Source of the DNA: Azolla pinnata
Taxonomy: Eukaryota; Streptophyta; Polypodiopsida; Salviniales; Salviniaceae
Length of the DNA: 59,413 bases
Direction: 5' to 3'
Assembly: GCA_037176905.1 (NCBI GenBank)
Contig: JBBBWG010028045.1
Coordinates: 1-59,413 of the forward strand
This document shows positions 11,889 to 22,413 of this stretch, in pieces. Made by a program: the position numbers and the translations under genes. How positions within the stretch are numbered: position 1 is the first letter of the stretch; each line of letters starts with the position of its first letter. A model generated the notes under the pieces. That model made no database searches. It was not told the DNA's origin and worked only from the letters and a program-made list of their open reading frames with translations.

Positions 11889-13546
11889 ATGGCGGGGCCC
11901 TTCTCCATGCTGCTCCTGGCTATGGCGATGGCTATGGCTACGGCTATGGCTATGGCAATACTGGTGGGCGGCAGCTTGCAGGCGGCCCAAGGGGCCAGAG
12001 CGCTGCAAGCGGCACTGATCAGTAAGTAGTACGCCTACCGATCTGAAGCTGAAGCCAGCAGCAGCTTGGCACTGAATCAAACGACGTAGCTCTTGATGAT
12101 CCTCGGCTGATTCGTGTTGCCTGCAGGCATGGGCAGGAGCTCGGCTGCTTCGACTCCTCCGAGGTTTAGCTCTACCGCCGCCGCCGCCGCTTCTAATGAT
12201 CATCATCCGGGCGGAGGCGGCAGCAGCGGCAGCTGCCAGCAGATCATCGAAGCGGAGACGGAAGGGCCGTTCTGGGTGGAGGAGAGCTTCGTGACCGAGA
12301 ACATGGCGCAGAACTTGCCGTACGGCCTCCCGCTCACCATCACCTTCCGGGTGGCGGTCAACGCCGCGGGGGCAGCGGTCAACGCGGCGGCCGGTCAACG
12401 CGGGTGCGGCGGCGTGGAGGGCGCGCGGGTCGACGTGTGGCACGCGCGCTACGACGGGCTGTACAGCGACGTGGCGCAGGAGCGGACGCTCCGCCAGACC
12501 TGGCTGCGCGGCGCCGCGCGCACCAACGCCAGCGACCGCGCCAACTTCTTCACCATCTTCCCAGGTGCGTACGGACGGGGCGTACGGACGCGGGCACGTG
12601 CGGGCTGTGCGCACGGATGCACGTGCGGGCTGCGCGCACGTGCGGGCGCATGTGTACGGACGTCGCATACCCATCGCCATCATCACCGCCACCACCACCA
12701 TCACCACCATCGTCACCACCACCATCATCGCCATCACCATCACCATCATCACCATCACCATCATCACCACCACCATCGCCATCACCATCATCACCACCAC
12801 CATCGCCATCACCATCATCACCACCGCCACCACCGCCACCATCATCACCACCACCACCACCATCGCCATCATCACCGCCACCACCACCATCGCCATCATC
12901 ACCACCACCACCACCACCATCGCCATCATCATCACCACCGCCCCATCACCATCACCATCATCATCATCATCATCATCATCGCCGTTTTCCGCCCCGCCGG
13001 ATGCAGGCTCATCAGCCGCGGCCCCGCGTCCTGGAATGAATATTCCCATATTGCATCTTCTTCGACCCTCCCTGCTCACATTTCCCGCACGGCCTGGAAT
13101 ATTCCTTTACTTACTTAGGCTGGTACACGTCGCGGACGGTCCACATCCATCTGCGGGTGCGGACGTACGGCGACGCTGGACACGATGCTGAGGCTGCTGA
13201 TGCTGATGCTGCTGATGCTGATGCTGATGATGATGGTGGTGATGGTGATGATCGTGATCCGGCGATGGCAGCGATGGCGACTAGACGTACTGCTACTACT
13301 ACCTACGACGGCACGACGCAGCTCTACTTCGACGACGCCATCACCGACGCCGTGCTCGCCTCCGTGTTCCCCTACAACCAGCGCGGCTCCCCCCGCGACA
13401 CCCGCAACGACGGCGACGACCTGTTCACGCCCGCCAATCTCGTGGCGCTCGCCGGGGATTGCGTCGCCGGCTTCACTGCGGACGTCGAGCTCGCCATCCC
13501 TTTCGCCGCTCCACAGGCGCGGTCAGCGCCGTTGGCCAGCATCTGA
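11889..13546 (+). CDS. Secreted intradiol ring-cleavage dioxygenase-like protein A
   Basis: Exons 11889-12021, 12127-12564 and 13119-13546 (GT-AG, both introns phase 1) give 332 aa. The N-terminus (MAGPFSMLLLAMAMAMATAM) is a hydrophobic signal peptide, so secretion is likely. The core shows EGPFWVEE, then the intradiol Fe(III) ligand set: Tyr157 (YDGLYSD), Tyr193, His199 and His201 (GWYTSRTVHIHLRV). Such enzymes open catechol-type rings between the two hydroxyls to give muconate-type products. The C-terminal part (QLYFDDAITDAVLASVFPYN) matches the plant/fungal secreted subfamily. An Asp-Ala-rich run of about 30 residues after RVRTYG comes from GCTGAT hexamers. The second intron is filled by a CAC/CAT array. 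The gene is convergent with paralogue B. Substrate unknown; a phenolic wall or defence compound is inference. Confidence 0.85.
12662..12985 (+). repeat. (CAC/CAT)n array inside intron 2 of dioxygenase A
   Basis: About 320 bp of CAC, CAT and CGC triplets occupy more than half of the 554-bp intron (12565-13118). The long His-, Pro- or Val/Met-rich open frames across it on both strands are repeat artefacts, not extensions of the enzyme. Confidence 0.92.
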
Positions 13547-13548
13547 TG

Positions 13549-13755
13549 ATGACGATGCTGATGATCATGATCATGATCATCATGGTGGTGGTGGTGGTGA
13601 TGGCGATGCTGGTGCTGATGCTGATGCTGATGCTGATGGTTGGTCATGGTGACGATCCTGAGATGGTGATGGTGATGTGGTGATGATGATGATCCTGATC
13701 ATGATGGTGATGGTGGTGATGGTGATGATCCTGATCACGATCGTGATGGTGATTT
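13549..13755 (+). repeat. GAT/GGT/GCT triplet array after dioxygenase A
   Basis: Starts 3 bp after the TGA stop of dioxygenase A. It runs as GATGATGAC, GATCAT and GCTGAT units to about 13755, where the MITE-like element begins. It probably forms the 3' untranslated region. Confidence 0.85.
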
Positions 13756-14114
13756 AACGAATGCAATTATAAATTACGTTTGAACGCCTGCTAAAATTCC
13801 GAAATTACAAATTAACGCATATGCGCTCCCATCCTCCGCTAAAAATTTACACCCAATTAATTCCATTAGCATAATGCTCGTTGATTTTGTTCTGAATCAT
13901 CTCCCACTAATTATCGATCCTAATCGAGTTTTCCTTAGTACATTCGATTAACAGAAGTTAGTAATTTTAGATTCTAATTAATCGATTTATACGTTAGTTT
14001 GGTGTTAATCAATTGATTGAGTGTCAACTTTTGAAACTAGGTGTTAACTTCAAGTTTCTAGTTTTAGTAGGCGTTAAAATGTAATTTGTATTAGACGTTT
14101 TTTGGTAATCTTCC
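13752..14114. mobile_element. MITE-like inverted-repeat element
   Basis: The left end (AAATTACGTTTGAACGCCTG then CTAAAATT) is the reverse complement, with mismatches, of the right end (AGTAGGCGTTAAAATGTAATTT). The right edge finishes with TTTTTTGGTAATCTTCC. No coding capacity; non-autonomous DNA transposon by inference. Confidence 0.6.
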
Positions 14115-14147
14115 CTATACATATATACATGTGTGCATATATATCTA

Positions 14148-14597
14148 TGGAATAACTACCAAAACACGGCTAACAAATTTATTGATTACATTTCAATACC
14201 TACTAAAATTAGAATTTATAGATTAACGCTGAGATTTATCTCTCGCAGAAAATCGACGCCCGATTAATTGATCAACACTAAATTACATGCTTCTGCTAAT
14301 CGAATATAGTAAGTGAATCGATTAGTAAACAGCAGTACGAAGTAGGAAACGATTCAAAGTAAGTAGCAATACAAAGATTAAGAATTAATGAGAGATAGGT
14401 GGCAGCGATCGCTAAGAGACCGATGAGCGAGAAGCGATGAGGAAGCGAGGGAAGGAATAAATAAATTAGTGGGAGTTAATTGGATGTTAATTTCTAGTGA
14501 AAGATAAAACTAGGTGCTAATTTGTGCTCTTTAATTTTAATAGGCATTAAAATGTAATTAATAAATTGATTAAGCATCTTTTGGAAGTTTTCTTGCC
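14148..14597. mobile_element. MITE-like element with long terminal inverted repeats
   Basis: Clearest member of the family. The left end reads ACTACCAAAAC...ATTTATTGATTACATTTCAA, then TACCTACTAAAATTA. The reverse complement of the right end reads ACTTCCAAAAG...ATTTATTAATTACATTTTAA, then TGCCTATTAAAATTA. About 60-80 bp pair at each end. The interior is AT-rich and non-coding. Confidence 0.65.
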
Positions 14598-14610
14598 ATC
14601 ATTTGTCGAA

Positions 14611-14770
14611 TCTAAACCCTAAAATACATAAACCCTAATCCCTAAGCCATAAACCCTAGACCCTAAATCGACTCATCTTTTATCACGATCTCTAACCCTA
14701 ATCTCTTACCCTCCAAACCCTAATCCTTCGACCTTGAATCGCAGTTTCGGACCCTAATCTCCCCAAACTA
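14611..14770 (+). repeat. Degenerate telomere-like CCCTAAA stretch
   Basis: Eight or more scattered AAACCCTA/AACCCTAATC motifs in 150 bp, for example ATAAACCCTAATCCCTAAG. They are too degenerate to be a true telomere array. An old interstitial telomeric repeat or insertion scar is possible. Confidence 0.6.
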
Positions 14771-16008
14771 TCTGATCGTCGGTCATGACGAACCTATACT
14801 CATGCATCACCAATGATCTCTTTCTGTCGATTGATCATGCCCCGATTATTCAACATACCGGCAATAGATGAACTGACGCATAGATTCGAAAAAATCGATC
14901 GCAATACTTTGAATCCTTCTTAGGCTTGAGCTCATCCCAATTCTAGTAGCTCCATTTCTGATGGAATACGATTTGTACCAAAATCTTACCATGGATTTAC
15001 ACTATGGCCCATTCTTCATCCAATTCTTACTTCAGGTATTGCCAACTCTCGAATCAGTATCGATCACCTGAATTCATGTCGTCCTCCCCAAGTCACAAAC
15101 AATTAATGCATGTACCAAACAGTTAATGTTATCATCAGTCCTCTTGTCGTCCTCCCCAAGTAACAAACAATTAATGCATGTAACAAACAGCTAATGTATC
15201 ATCAGTCCTTCTCCGATCTGCAAATATACGCGTTATGCTGTCATGATAATAGGCACAGTTAATTGGATCATGGTTTACCCTTGGAATTAATGTGGGGCGT
15301 TGAGATATCGATCTCAACCATCTTGTAGTCTCTTGTCAAACCCTAAACCTCCAAGATTTTTGCTACATGGTTAGTACTAAGAAAGTAGGATAGAAGTTCG
15401 ATTCGAACGTCCTTGAGTGATGTAACAGTCACATTAAGCTAAATTACTTGATTCGCTCGCTGAATCAAGCGATTGATCAACCAATTAGGATACTTAAGTC
15501 TGTCCACAGTTGACATCCATTGAGTTTGTATCATAACTATTTCTTAAGCGTGACATGCTATCTATCACAACTCCAGCAGAACCACGTTGACCAGTCGGAA
15601 GAAAACCTGATTAGCATATATATATATATTTCTCCAATTTGGGTTGAGATTTTATTCAGAGTGTTTTACATATGCAATGTTGATAGAAAAATACACCTTG
15701 TGAAGATCTTGCTGTGAACTCCTTTGGTTGCTCACCAAATTATGAGGTAAATGGCCCGATATTTGTCGCAATCAGACTTGTTCACCAAAAGGCCGGATTT
15801 CAACCAAGCCCGATTTCGCCCTTGCCACAATTCTCACTCGAAGGTGTGAGAACTACCCAAAGCTATCTTTTTTCACCTGAATGCATTATGCTCGAAGAGA
15901 ATCCAAAGGCAACTTTCACTTGAGCTCATTGTGCCGAATCTTAGCACTCTCAACCAAAACGGTTTAGTAACCAGGGCAAGACCTCCTCACACATGCCCGC
16001 CACTTGCA
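14771..16008. other. Intergenic region with a 67-bp duplication
   Basis: No gene recognised. A direct duplication with 67-bp spacing lies at 15078-15210, with unit start TGTCGTCCTCCCCAAGT and then ACAAACAATTAATGCATGTA. The remaining sequence is unremarkable and AT-rich. Confidence 0.55.
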
Positions 16009-16587
16009 GGATGCCACTTGGCAGTCATGCATGAGCCTGAAAAACGATATATTGCATAATCCAGGCCATGTACGCTTTGACAATAATATATAAGTTGTAA
16101 GAAGATAAGATGGTACAAGGGTTATCTTTTTATCCGGACGGTTTATCGATCCGAGATTTTTTGTATATCCATAATCCGTGACACGTAGCCACACACATTT
16201 TCTGTTGTCGAGCCAAAGGCGATTAGGCAAAAAGCAATAGTGCCAAAATTGGGGTCGAGGTTTTCCGAATCGATTGTGGGTACATCATAAGGGATACAAT
16301 GCGATCACCGCCACCGCCACAACCACCACCACCACCACCACCATCATCATCATTATTATCATCATCATCATACATGGAAGGATGCCACTTGGCAGTCATG
16401 CATGCGCCTGAAAGAACGATACATTGCATAATCCCAGGACATGTGCGCGTTTACAACAATATAAGTTTGTAAGAAAAATAAGACACTACAGGGGTTCCAA
16501 AATCTGTGATGGGCAAGCTAGCTACACACACACACACACAACTTCCCTCATGTCGGTTTCTCGAGCCAAAGGCGGATTAAATTTGAG

Positions 16588-16620
<33 letters not shown>

Positions 16621-17040
16621 GTGATCATCATCATCATCATCATCATCAATGCAAGGATGCCACTTGGCGGTCATGCGTGTGCCTGAAAACGATAATATTG
16701 CACAATTCCAAGACATGTGCGCTTTGACAAAAGTATAAGTTGTAAGAAAATAAGGTAGTATAGGGGTTCCATAATCCGTGTTAGGTAGGATAGCCACACA
16801 CACACACACACACACATTTCCCTCATGTCTGTTTTTCTCGAGGCAAAGGCGGATTCGGATTAGGCAAAGCCAAGCAAACAATGCCGAAATTGGGGTTCGA
16901 GGATTTCCGAATCGATTGTGGGTACATCGTGAGGGATATGAATGTGATCACCACCACCATCACCACCACCACCACCATCATAACCATCATATTTGTCACC
17001 ATCATCACCATCATGACCACCATCATCACCATCATCTTCA
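16009..17040 (+). repeat. About 370-bp tandem repeat, three copies, with embedded triplet arrays
   Basis: Units start at 16009, 16380 and 16655 with GGATGCCACTTGGCAGTCAT. Each continues through a shared middle (ACATGTGCGCTTTGACAA) and a CA-repeat followed by CTCGAG(C)CAAAGGCG. Copies 1 and 3 also share CCGAATCGATTGTGGGTACA before a CAC/CAT array. Copy 2 is cut short (275 bp) by a CAT array. The last copy ends just past the stop codon of dioxygenase B. Confidence 0.85.
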
Positions 17041-17066
17041 TCGTCGTCGTCGTTGTCGTTGTCGTC

Positions 17067-20000
17067 CTACTCCATCTCACGATCTTCGTCGTCGTCGTCG
17101 GGAATCCGGCGAACGGAGGCGATCGTGCGGGAAGAAGAAGATTCAGAAGAAGAAGAAGCGGCGCTCGAGAATGGTATGGCGAGCTCGATCGTGGAGCTCG
17201 TGAAGCCGTGGGTGAGGTTGCCGGAGAGGGAGACGAGGTTGTCGGGGGTGAAGAGCGAGTCGGCGTCGTTGTAGGTGTCGCGCCGCTTGCTGCCGCGCGC
17301 GTTGTACGGGTACACGCTCGCGATCACCGCGTCGCTGATCGCGTCGTCGAAGAAGAGCTGCGTCGTGTCCTCGTAAACGGGCGTGTCGTCGTCGCCGCCG
17401 CCGCCGGAACCATAAGTTCGTACGCGCAGATGTATGTGGATGGTCCGCCCCGAGTACCAGCCTGCATCATCATCATCACCATCATCATCAATCACCATCA
17501 TCATCCATCAATCATCAATCATCATCACCATCATCATCATCAACCATCAATCATCATCGCCATCATCATCATCAATCATCAACCATCATCATCATCAACC
17601 ATCATCATCATCATCAACCATCATCATCATCAACCATCACCATCATCATCATCACCATCATCATCACCACCATCATCATCACCACCACCATCACCACCGC
17701 CATCATCAGCATCATCATCACCACCACCACCATCAGCATCATCACCATCACGACCATCATCATCGATCAGCATTCTTTAGTAGGAAGGGGGCATAGTAAA
17801 GTACTCAAGCTTACTAGGATATACACATTACGGAGAATTTTACCAAAAAATCACGCCCCGATCCGAATCATAAGTTTAACATTTTTCCTTGATGCCTGCT
17901 GAGGAATCCATGCTCGATCCTTAATTAACACCTAATTAAGAGACTCCCCGCTAGCTAGCATTTTGTTTTCTGTTTCTTAATCGCTTCCCACTGAATCGTT
18001 CCTAATCGATCCGCTTAATCTATTCGAGTAACGAAAGTTAGTAATTAAGTGGAATCTACTCGATTGATCAACACATTAATCTAGGCCTTAAGCTAGTAAT
18101 TAAGTGGAATCTACTCGATTGATCAACACATTAATCTAGGCCTTAAGCTAGTAATTAATTGGAATCTAATCGATTGATCAACACATTAATCTAGGCCCCA
18201 ATCAAGTACTCGAACGTTAATCCATTAGTTAGTTTGATGGGTTAATTGAACCCACAATTAACTGATTTGGCGTCAATCAATCCAGTCGCACGCTGAGATT
18301 ATAAAATGAGGCGTTAATTTCGTAACTTCTAGTTTTTAAAACAAATTTTGTCGGGCATTTTCTAGCAATTTTCTAACCTTTGTTATGTTACGTATACATA
18401 TTTATTATCCGGGGTGGTTTCACACTGTACGTTTTGTACATCCACGTGCTTCGTAGAAGTTACAGATTGTACCCCGTTCTTCTTTAAACAGGTAGGCAGG
18501 CAGGCAGGCAGGCAGGCAGGCAGACAGATAGACTGACCGACCTACCCTGTTCTTTGTTAATACAGACAGACATACCCTGTTCTTTGTTAATACAGACGGA
18601 CAAACCGACAGCAGAATCGCGCACAAGTCGAATACGCACAACATGCAGTCAATCAATGCTTCCGCCGCGGCCACTGGGGCTACTAGGATTTCAACACCAG
18701 TTGTGCCCCCCGCATGCATGAATCGATTCTCATCTCTTGGCTTCGATCCGAAGCAAACCAACCCAGCAAAAAAAATCCTGGGTTGCTACCGACAAACCTC
18801 GAGAAAGAGAGAGATCTCGAGACACACAACTGACAGACACTCATTGGATCCCCCCACTCCAAACACCCCCTATAACTAAAACTCCCTTATTGGATCCCCC
18901 CAATCCAAACACCCCCTATAACTAAAACTCCCTTATCCATATGGCCAGCTTACTACAGCAAAGCTCTCATTTCCGATGGTGCAGAATCAGACAACGACTT
19001 GCTCATTTTCCGATGGCCCAACCAAGCAACCAAACAAGCAAACAAAGCAACCAACAAACAAGGGACAAAACCCTAAAAAAAATCTGAATGTCTTCTAAGG
19101 CCCCCAAAAATTTTGGCAACAAAATCTTTGAAGGACCACAAGAAGAAGGAAGAAGAAGAAGGAAGAAGAAGGAAGAAAACGCAAAAGAGAAGAGAAAGGC
19201 TCTCTCTCTCTAATCCCGAAGGAGAAGAAAACAGAGGTGCTGCTGGCTATGGCGGTGAAAGAAAGAAAGGAGGAGGAGGGTTGTGATCGATGGAGACCTG
19301 GGTAGATGGTGGTGAAGGAGGCCCCGCCCGTGGCGTTGGTGTACTGGTAGCCCCGGAGCCACGTCTCCCCCACCGTCCCGTCCGCCTCGATGTCGCTGTA
19401 GATTCCGTCGTAGCGCGCCTGCCACAGGTCCACCCTCGCCCCCTCCACCGCCACGCATCCCGAGCTCCCATCACCACCATCACCATCACCACCACCACCA
19501 CCGCCATCGCCATCGCCATCGCCATCATCATCGCCATCTCCGTCTCCATCGCCGTCTCCATCGCCATCGCTGTTCGCTCCCGCTGAAGCTGCTGCTGCCG
19601 CTGCTTCTGTGGCTGCCGAGAGGTTGCGCACCTGGAAGTGGAGGACGAGCAGGAGGCCGTAGCTCAGGTTCCCCCGCACGTCCGCCGTGTCGATGTTCTC
19701 CTCCACCCAGTACGGGCCCTCTGTGAGCTCCACGATCTCGGGGCAGCTGGAATTCGCGGAGGAGTTGGAGGGAGGGGCCGGCTGAGCTGGCGCGGGCGGC
19801 GGCTGAGCTGGCGCGGGCGGCGGCTGAGCTGGCGGCTGAGCTGGCACGGGCTGCTGAGCTGGCGCGGGCGGCGGCTGAGCTGGCGGCTGAGCTGGCACGG
19901 GCGGCGGCTGAGCTGGCACGGGCGGCGGCTGAGCTGGCACGGACGGCGGCTGAGCTGGCACGGGCTGCTGAGCTGGCGCGGGCGGCTGCTGAGCTGGCAC

Positions 20001-20267
20001 GGGCGGCTGCTGAGCTGGCATCGGCGGCTGGACCGGCGCCGGCGATCGGCCTGGCCCCGGCTGACGTGGCACCGGCGATCGGCCCCGCCCCCGCTGAGCT
20101 GGCGCCCCCCGGCCCCGCTGATGTGGCGGGATCGCCCCCGCCCCCGCCGCCACGTCAGCGCACACCGCCAGCACCCACAGCCGCAGTAGCCAAGACTTGG
20201 ACAAGGAGAACGAAGAAGAAGAAGAATCTGAAGAAGAAGAATCTGAAGAAGAAGATTGAAGCTCCAT
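17067..20267 (-). CDS. Secreted intradiol ring-cleavage dioxygenase-like protein B, proline-rich
   Basis: Minus-strand exons 20267-19298 and 17461-17067 give about 454 aa; an in-frame ATG at 20495 would add 76 residues of purine-repeat-encoded sequence that I think is leader. Order: Ser-rich start, hydrophobic signal segment (SWLLRLWVLAVCADVAAGAG), a long PAQPP/PVPAQ proline-rich arm, then ELTEGPYWVEE, a Gly-Asp repeat (GATGGC hexamers), the ligand motif YDGIYSD, and across the intron GWYSGRTIHIHLRV with the second Tyr and both His. The intron joins CCA-G to GC-TGG exactly as in paralogue A, but is 1836 bp and carries a MITE and triplet arrays. Gene B lacks A's first intron. The proline-rich arm resembles extensin or arabinogalactan modules, so wall attachment is plausible. 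Function as in A; start codon uncertain. Confidence 0.82.
17462..17775 (-). repeat. (GAT)n array abutting the splice acceptor of dioxygenase B
   Basis: About 300 bp of CAT/CAC/CAA triplets (GAT/GTG/TTG on the gene strand) end directly at the acceptor GATGATGATGCAG|GC. The 3' end of this intron therefore has a purine-pyrimidine triplet repeat in place of a normal polypyrimidine tract. Confidence 0.9.
17833..18385. mobile_element. MITE-like element with internal 55-bp triplication, in the dioxygenase B intron
   Basis: The ends TTTTACCAAAAAATCACGCC and GGGCATTTTCTAGCAATTTTC are inverted and resemble the ends of the elements at 13.7-14.6 kb. Internally a 55-bp unit (GTAATTAAGTGGAATCTACT...) is repeated three times, starting at 18041, 18096 and 18151. 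No coding capacity. Confidence 0.5.
18486..18527 (+). repeat. (CAGG)n microsatellite
   Basis: About eight GGCA/CAGG units. A 27-bp direct duplication follows (CCCTGTTCTTTGTTAATACA at about 18546 and 18575). Both lie in the intron of dioxygenase B. Confidence 0.8.
18844..18936 (+). repeat. 46-bp direct duplication
   Basis: The two copies start at 18844 and 18890 and open with TTGGATCCCCCCA. They are almost identical over 46 bp and therefore recent. Confidence 0.85.
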
Positions 20268-20570
20268 TGAAATTGAGGCGCGAGAAGAAGAGGAAGAAGA
20301 AGATTGAAGCTCCGCTGAAATTGAAGCACGAGAAGAAGAAGAGGAAGAAGGAGATTGAAGCGAGTCCGTTGAAATTGAAGCACGAGAAGAAAGAGGAAGG
20401 AAGGAGATTGAAGCGAGTCCGCTGAAATTGAAGCACAAGAAGAAGGAGAAGAAAGAAGAAGGAAGGAAGGAAGGAAGGAAGAAGCAGAAGCCCAAGCTTC
20501 TTCTTCTTCTTTCTTCTTCTTCTTTCTTCTTCTTTCTTCTTCTTCTTCTTCTTCTTCTTCTATCGTCTCC
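20268..20570. repeat. GAA-rich then CTT-rich blocks upstream of dioxygenase B
   Basis: On the plus strand, imperfect units of about 50 bp (GAAGATTGAAGCTCC...) continue into GAAGGAAGGAAGG, then switch abruptly near 20500 to TTCTTCTTC. Purine- and pyrimidine-rich halves face each other, so the strand could fold back. The region is probably leader and promoter of dioxygenase B. Confidence 0.7.
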
Positions 20571-22413
20571 CTTGCAAGGGCCCTGTTATGCAAGCACACT
20601 CTTTCTTCTGCTCAAGAATGCTGCTGCCATGCATGCACACAAGCACTACACAAAACACTACACACCTTGGTGGTTCCTATATATACATCTTTTCCCTTTT
20701 GCTCTTTTCTTTCCCATGTATCTAATCTTTGTGAAGAATGAATGTATCTATGCATCTTCCCTTTTGCTCCTTTCTTTCCCATGTATCTAATTCAGTGAAG
20801 AATTTGGTGGCGGTGAGAGGGGGGGCGCGCGAGATCACACACATGTACCTTGTCGCCGATTCTTTCGACCCCCCTGATCATTAAGTCGCTCTTCTTCATC
20901 TTCATCATCATCATCTTCTTCTTCTTCTTCTTCTTCTTCTTCTTCTTCTTCTTCTGCGGTGGTTCATTCTTGACTCTCATCTGCTCCCTCCCTCGCCTTT
21001 TGCTCGCACCAATGATATCCGCATTTGCGATGTTGTACCCCGAGAAGATCGCCGTCACCGACTACAAGCCCCAAGCGAAGCCGCCGATAGAATCACGTGT
21101 TAAACTACTTAGGCAACGTGATTTAGGAGGAGTTCATTCCAACTATTTATGCCAGCGATCGAGTCTTTGTCGCGTGAGCCGCGAGCGATCGATCGATCGA
21201 TCATCGAGGGGAGGAAGAGAATTGGTTCGAGCACAAGAGAGACTATGTTACTATCAACCGGTTTTATACTCCACTACGTTCTACTCCCGCTCAAGGAAAG
21301 AGAGCTCGCCGTCGATCCTCGATCAGCAAGAACCTTATGATATTCATGCTGGGAATATTCCCTGGATTCAGGCAAGATGCCCTTTGCATGGCTTTGCATT
21401 CTCGCTTCGAAAGCAGGGCGAGAAGATATTCAGCATCGGAGCTGGCGGCACGTCATCAAACTTCTCGAGGATGTGAAACTTGGACAACAAAGATCAGGTT
21501 GCTGCTTTGATACTCCATTGAATCTCCCCTTTGAACCATGAATTGGAGTTGTGATCACAAGCCCGATAAAGCGAGCTCGCGCAGTGATGGCCATAGGGGA
21601 AAAAACCCTTCTTCCTCAACATCTTTACGGCACGATCTGCGCCACAGAGACCCATGCTCCATGGCACAAACTAAGAGCAAGCAAATCTACTGCCTCGACG
21701 ATTCCAAACCGCAGTCAGATTGCACCTGCCTACCATCTTGAGCAAGTACCCTGTCTTTCCGAAACTTGCAAAAGGAATATTGGGAAGAAACTCCGAAGCA
21801 GCATCGAGGTTGCTGTCAGGTCAGAAACCAACTCCGATCAGATGTCGATCCTATGTACGAGATTTTCGGCTATAGGTTTAGTAGTTTTGGTTTTCACAAC
21901 CTCGGAGATATATCATCATACTAAAAGCTTCGTGTTCTTTAAACCACCTTGGAAACCATTCCTCCCTTTCTTGTTCCACAGGTTTTCACATCACATTCAG
22001 GTTTCCTGCTCACCAGAAGAAGAGAAAAGAAAGCCTACGGTCATGACACATTTGAAGCTCGCTCAAATGAATGACTGTAAAAAGATCACACATTGGCTAG
22101 ACAAAACCGAAATTGTAATGAGAGATGCATTCGGCACCAAAATCTGACGTTGGGAAGTTCTTTATTGTTACTTCAATTTCTTCCTTCCATTACAATGATC
22201 AGCAAAAAATAAGGAAAGTTTTGGTACATGAGAGATACAAGGTTAGGAAATATGAATTCTACACCAAATGCCCAACGGAATATCGCCACTCGGTCGGGGC
22301 TTACGTTAATGGAACATCGCTTCTGTTTCCTGTCAAGTATAGATGTGTGTATACATAGTGATAATAAGCCTTTTTGTTCAGAATATGTGACTTCTTTACG
22401 TTAATATGTTTGG
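20571..22413. other. Intergenic region between dioxygenase B and the 5'-nucleotidase
   Basis: Holds a duplicated segment (CTTTTGCTC/TTTCCCATGTATCTAAT at about 20696 and 20762), a (CTT)n tract (about 20905-20955) and a GATC-rich palindrome near 21190. An open frame without a convincing start runs 21551-22147 and matches nothing I recognise. Confidence 0.45.

Noticed and set aside
11778..13079. 433-codon open frame on the minus strand opposite dioxygenase A
   Set aside because: Its length comes from the GAT/GTG triplet array and GC-rich antisense of the real exons. It has Val/Met/Asp runs and no domain.
12404..13191. Plus-strand Pro- and Ile/Thr-rich frames continuing exon 2 of dioxygenase A
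   Set aside because: They read through the intronic CAC/CAT array. The conserved Tyr-His-x-His exon joins only after splicing.
17467..20495. Two separate genes for the HIH exon (17.1-17.5 kb) and the YDGIYSD exon (19.3-20.5 kb)
   Set aside because: Both lie on the minus strand. They have matching donor and acceptor phase identical to paralogue A, and neither is a complete enzyme alone, so one gene with a 1.8-kb intron is the simpler reading.
19664..20599. 311-codon minus-strand frame overlapping dioxygenase B
   Set aside because: Out-of-frame reading of the PAQPP DNA repeat and the purine-rich leader. No domain.
21551..22147. 198-codon open frame between dioxygenase B and the 5'-nucleotidase
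   Set aside because: No ATG at its start, mixed composition and no recognisable family. Probably chance.
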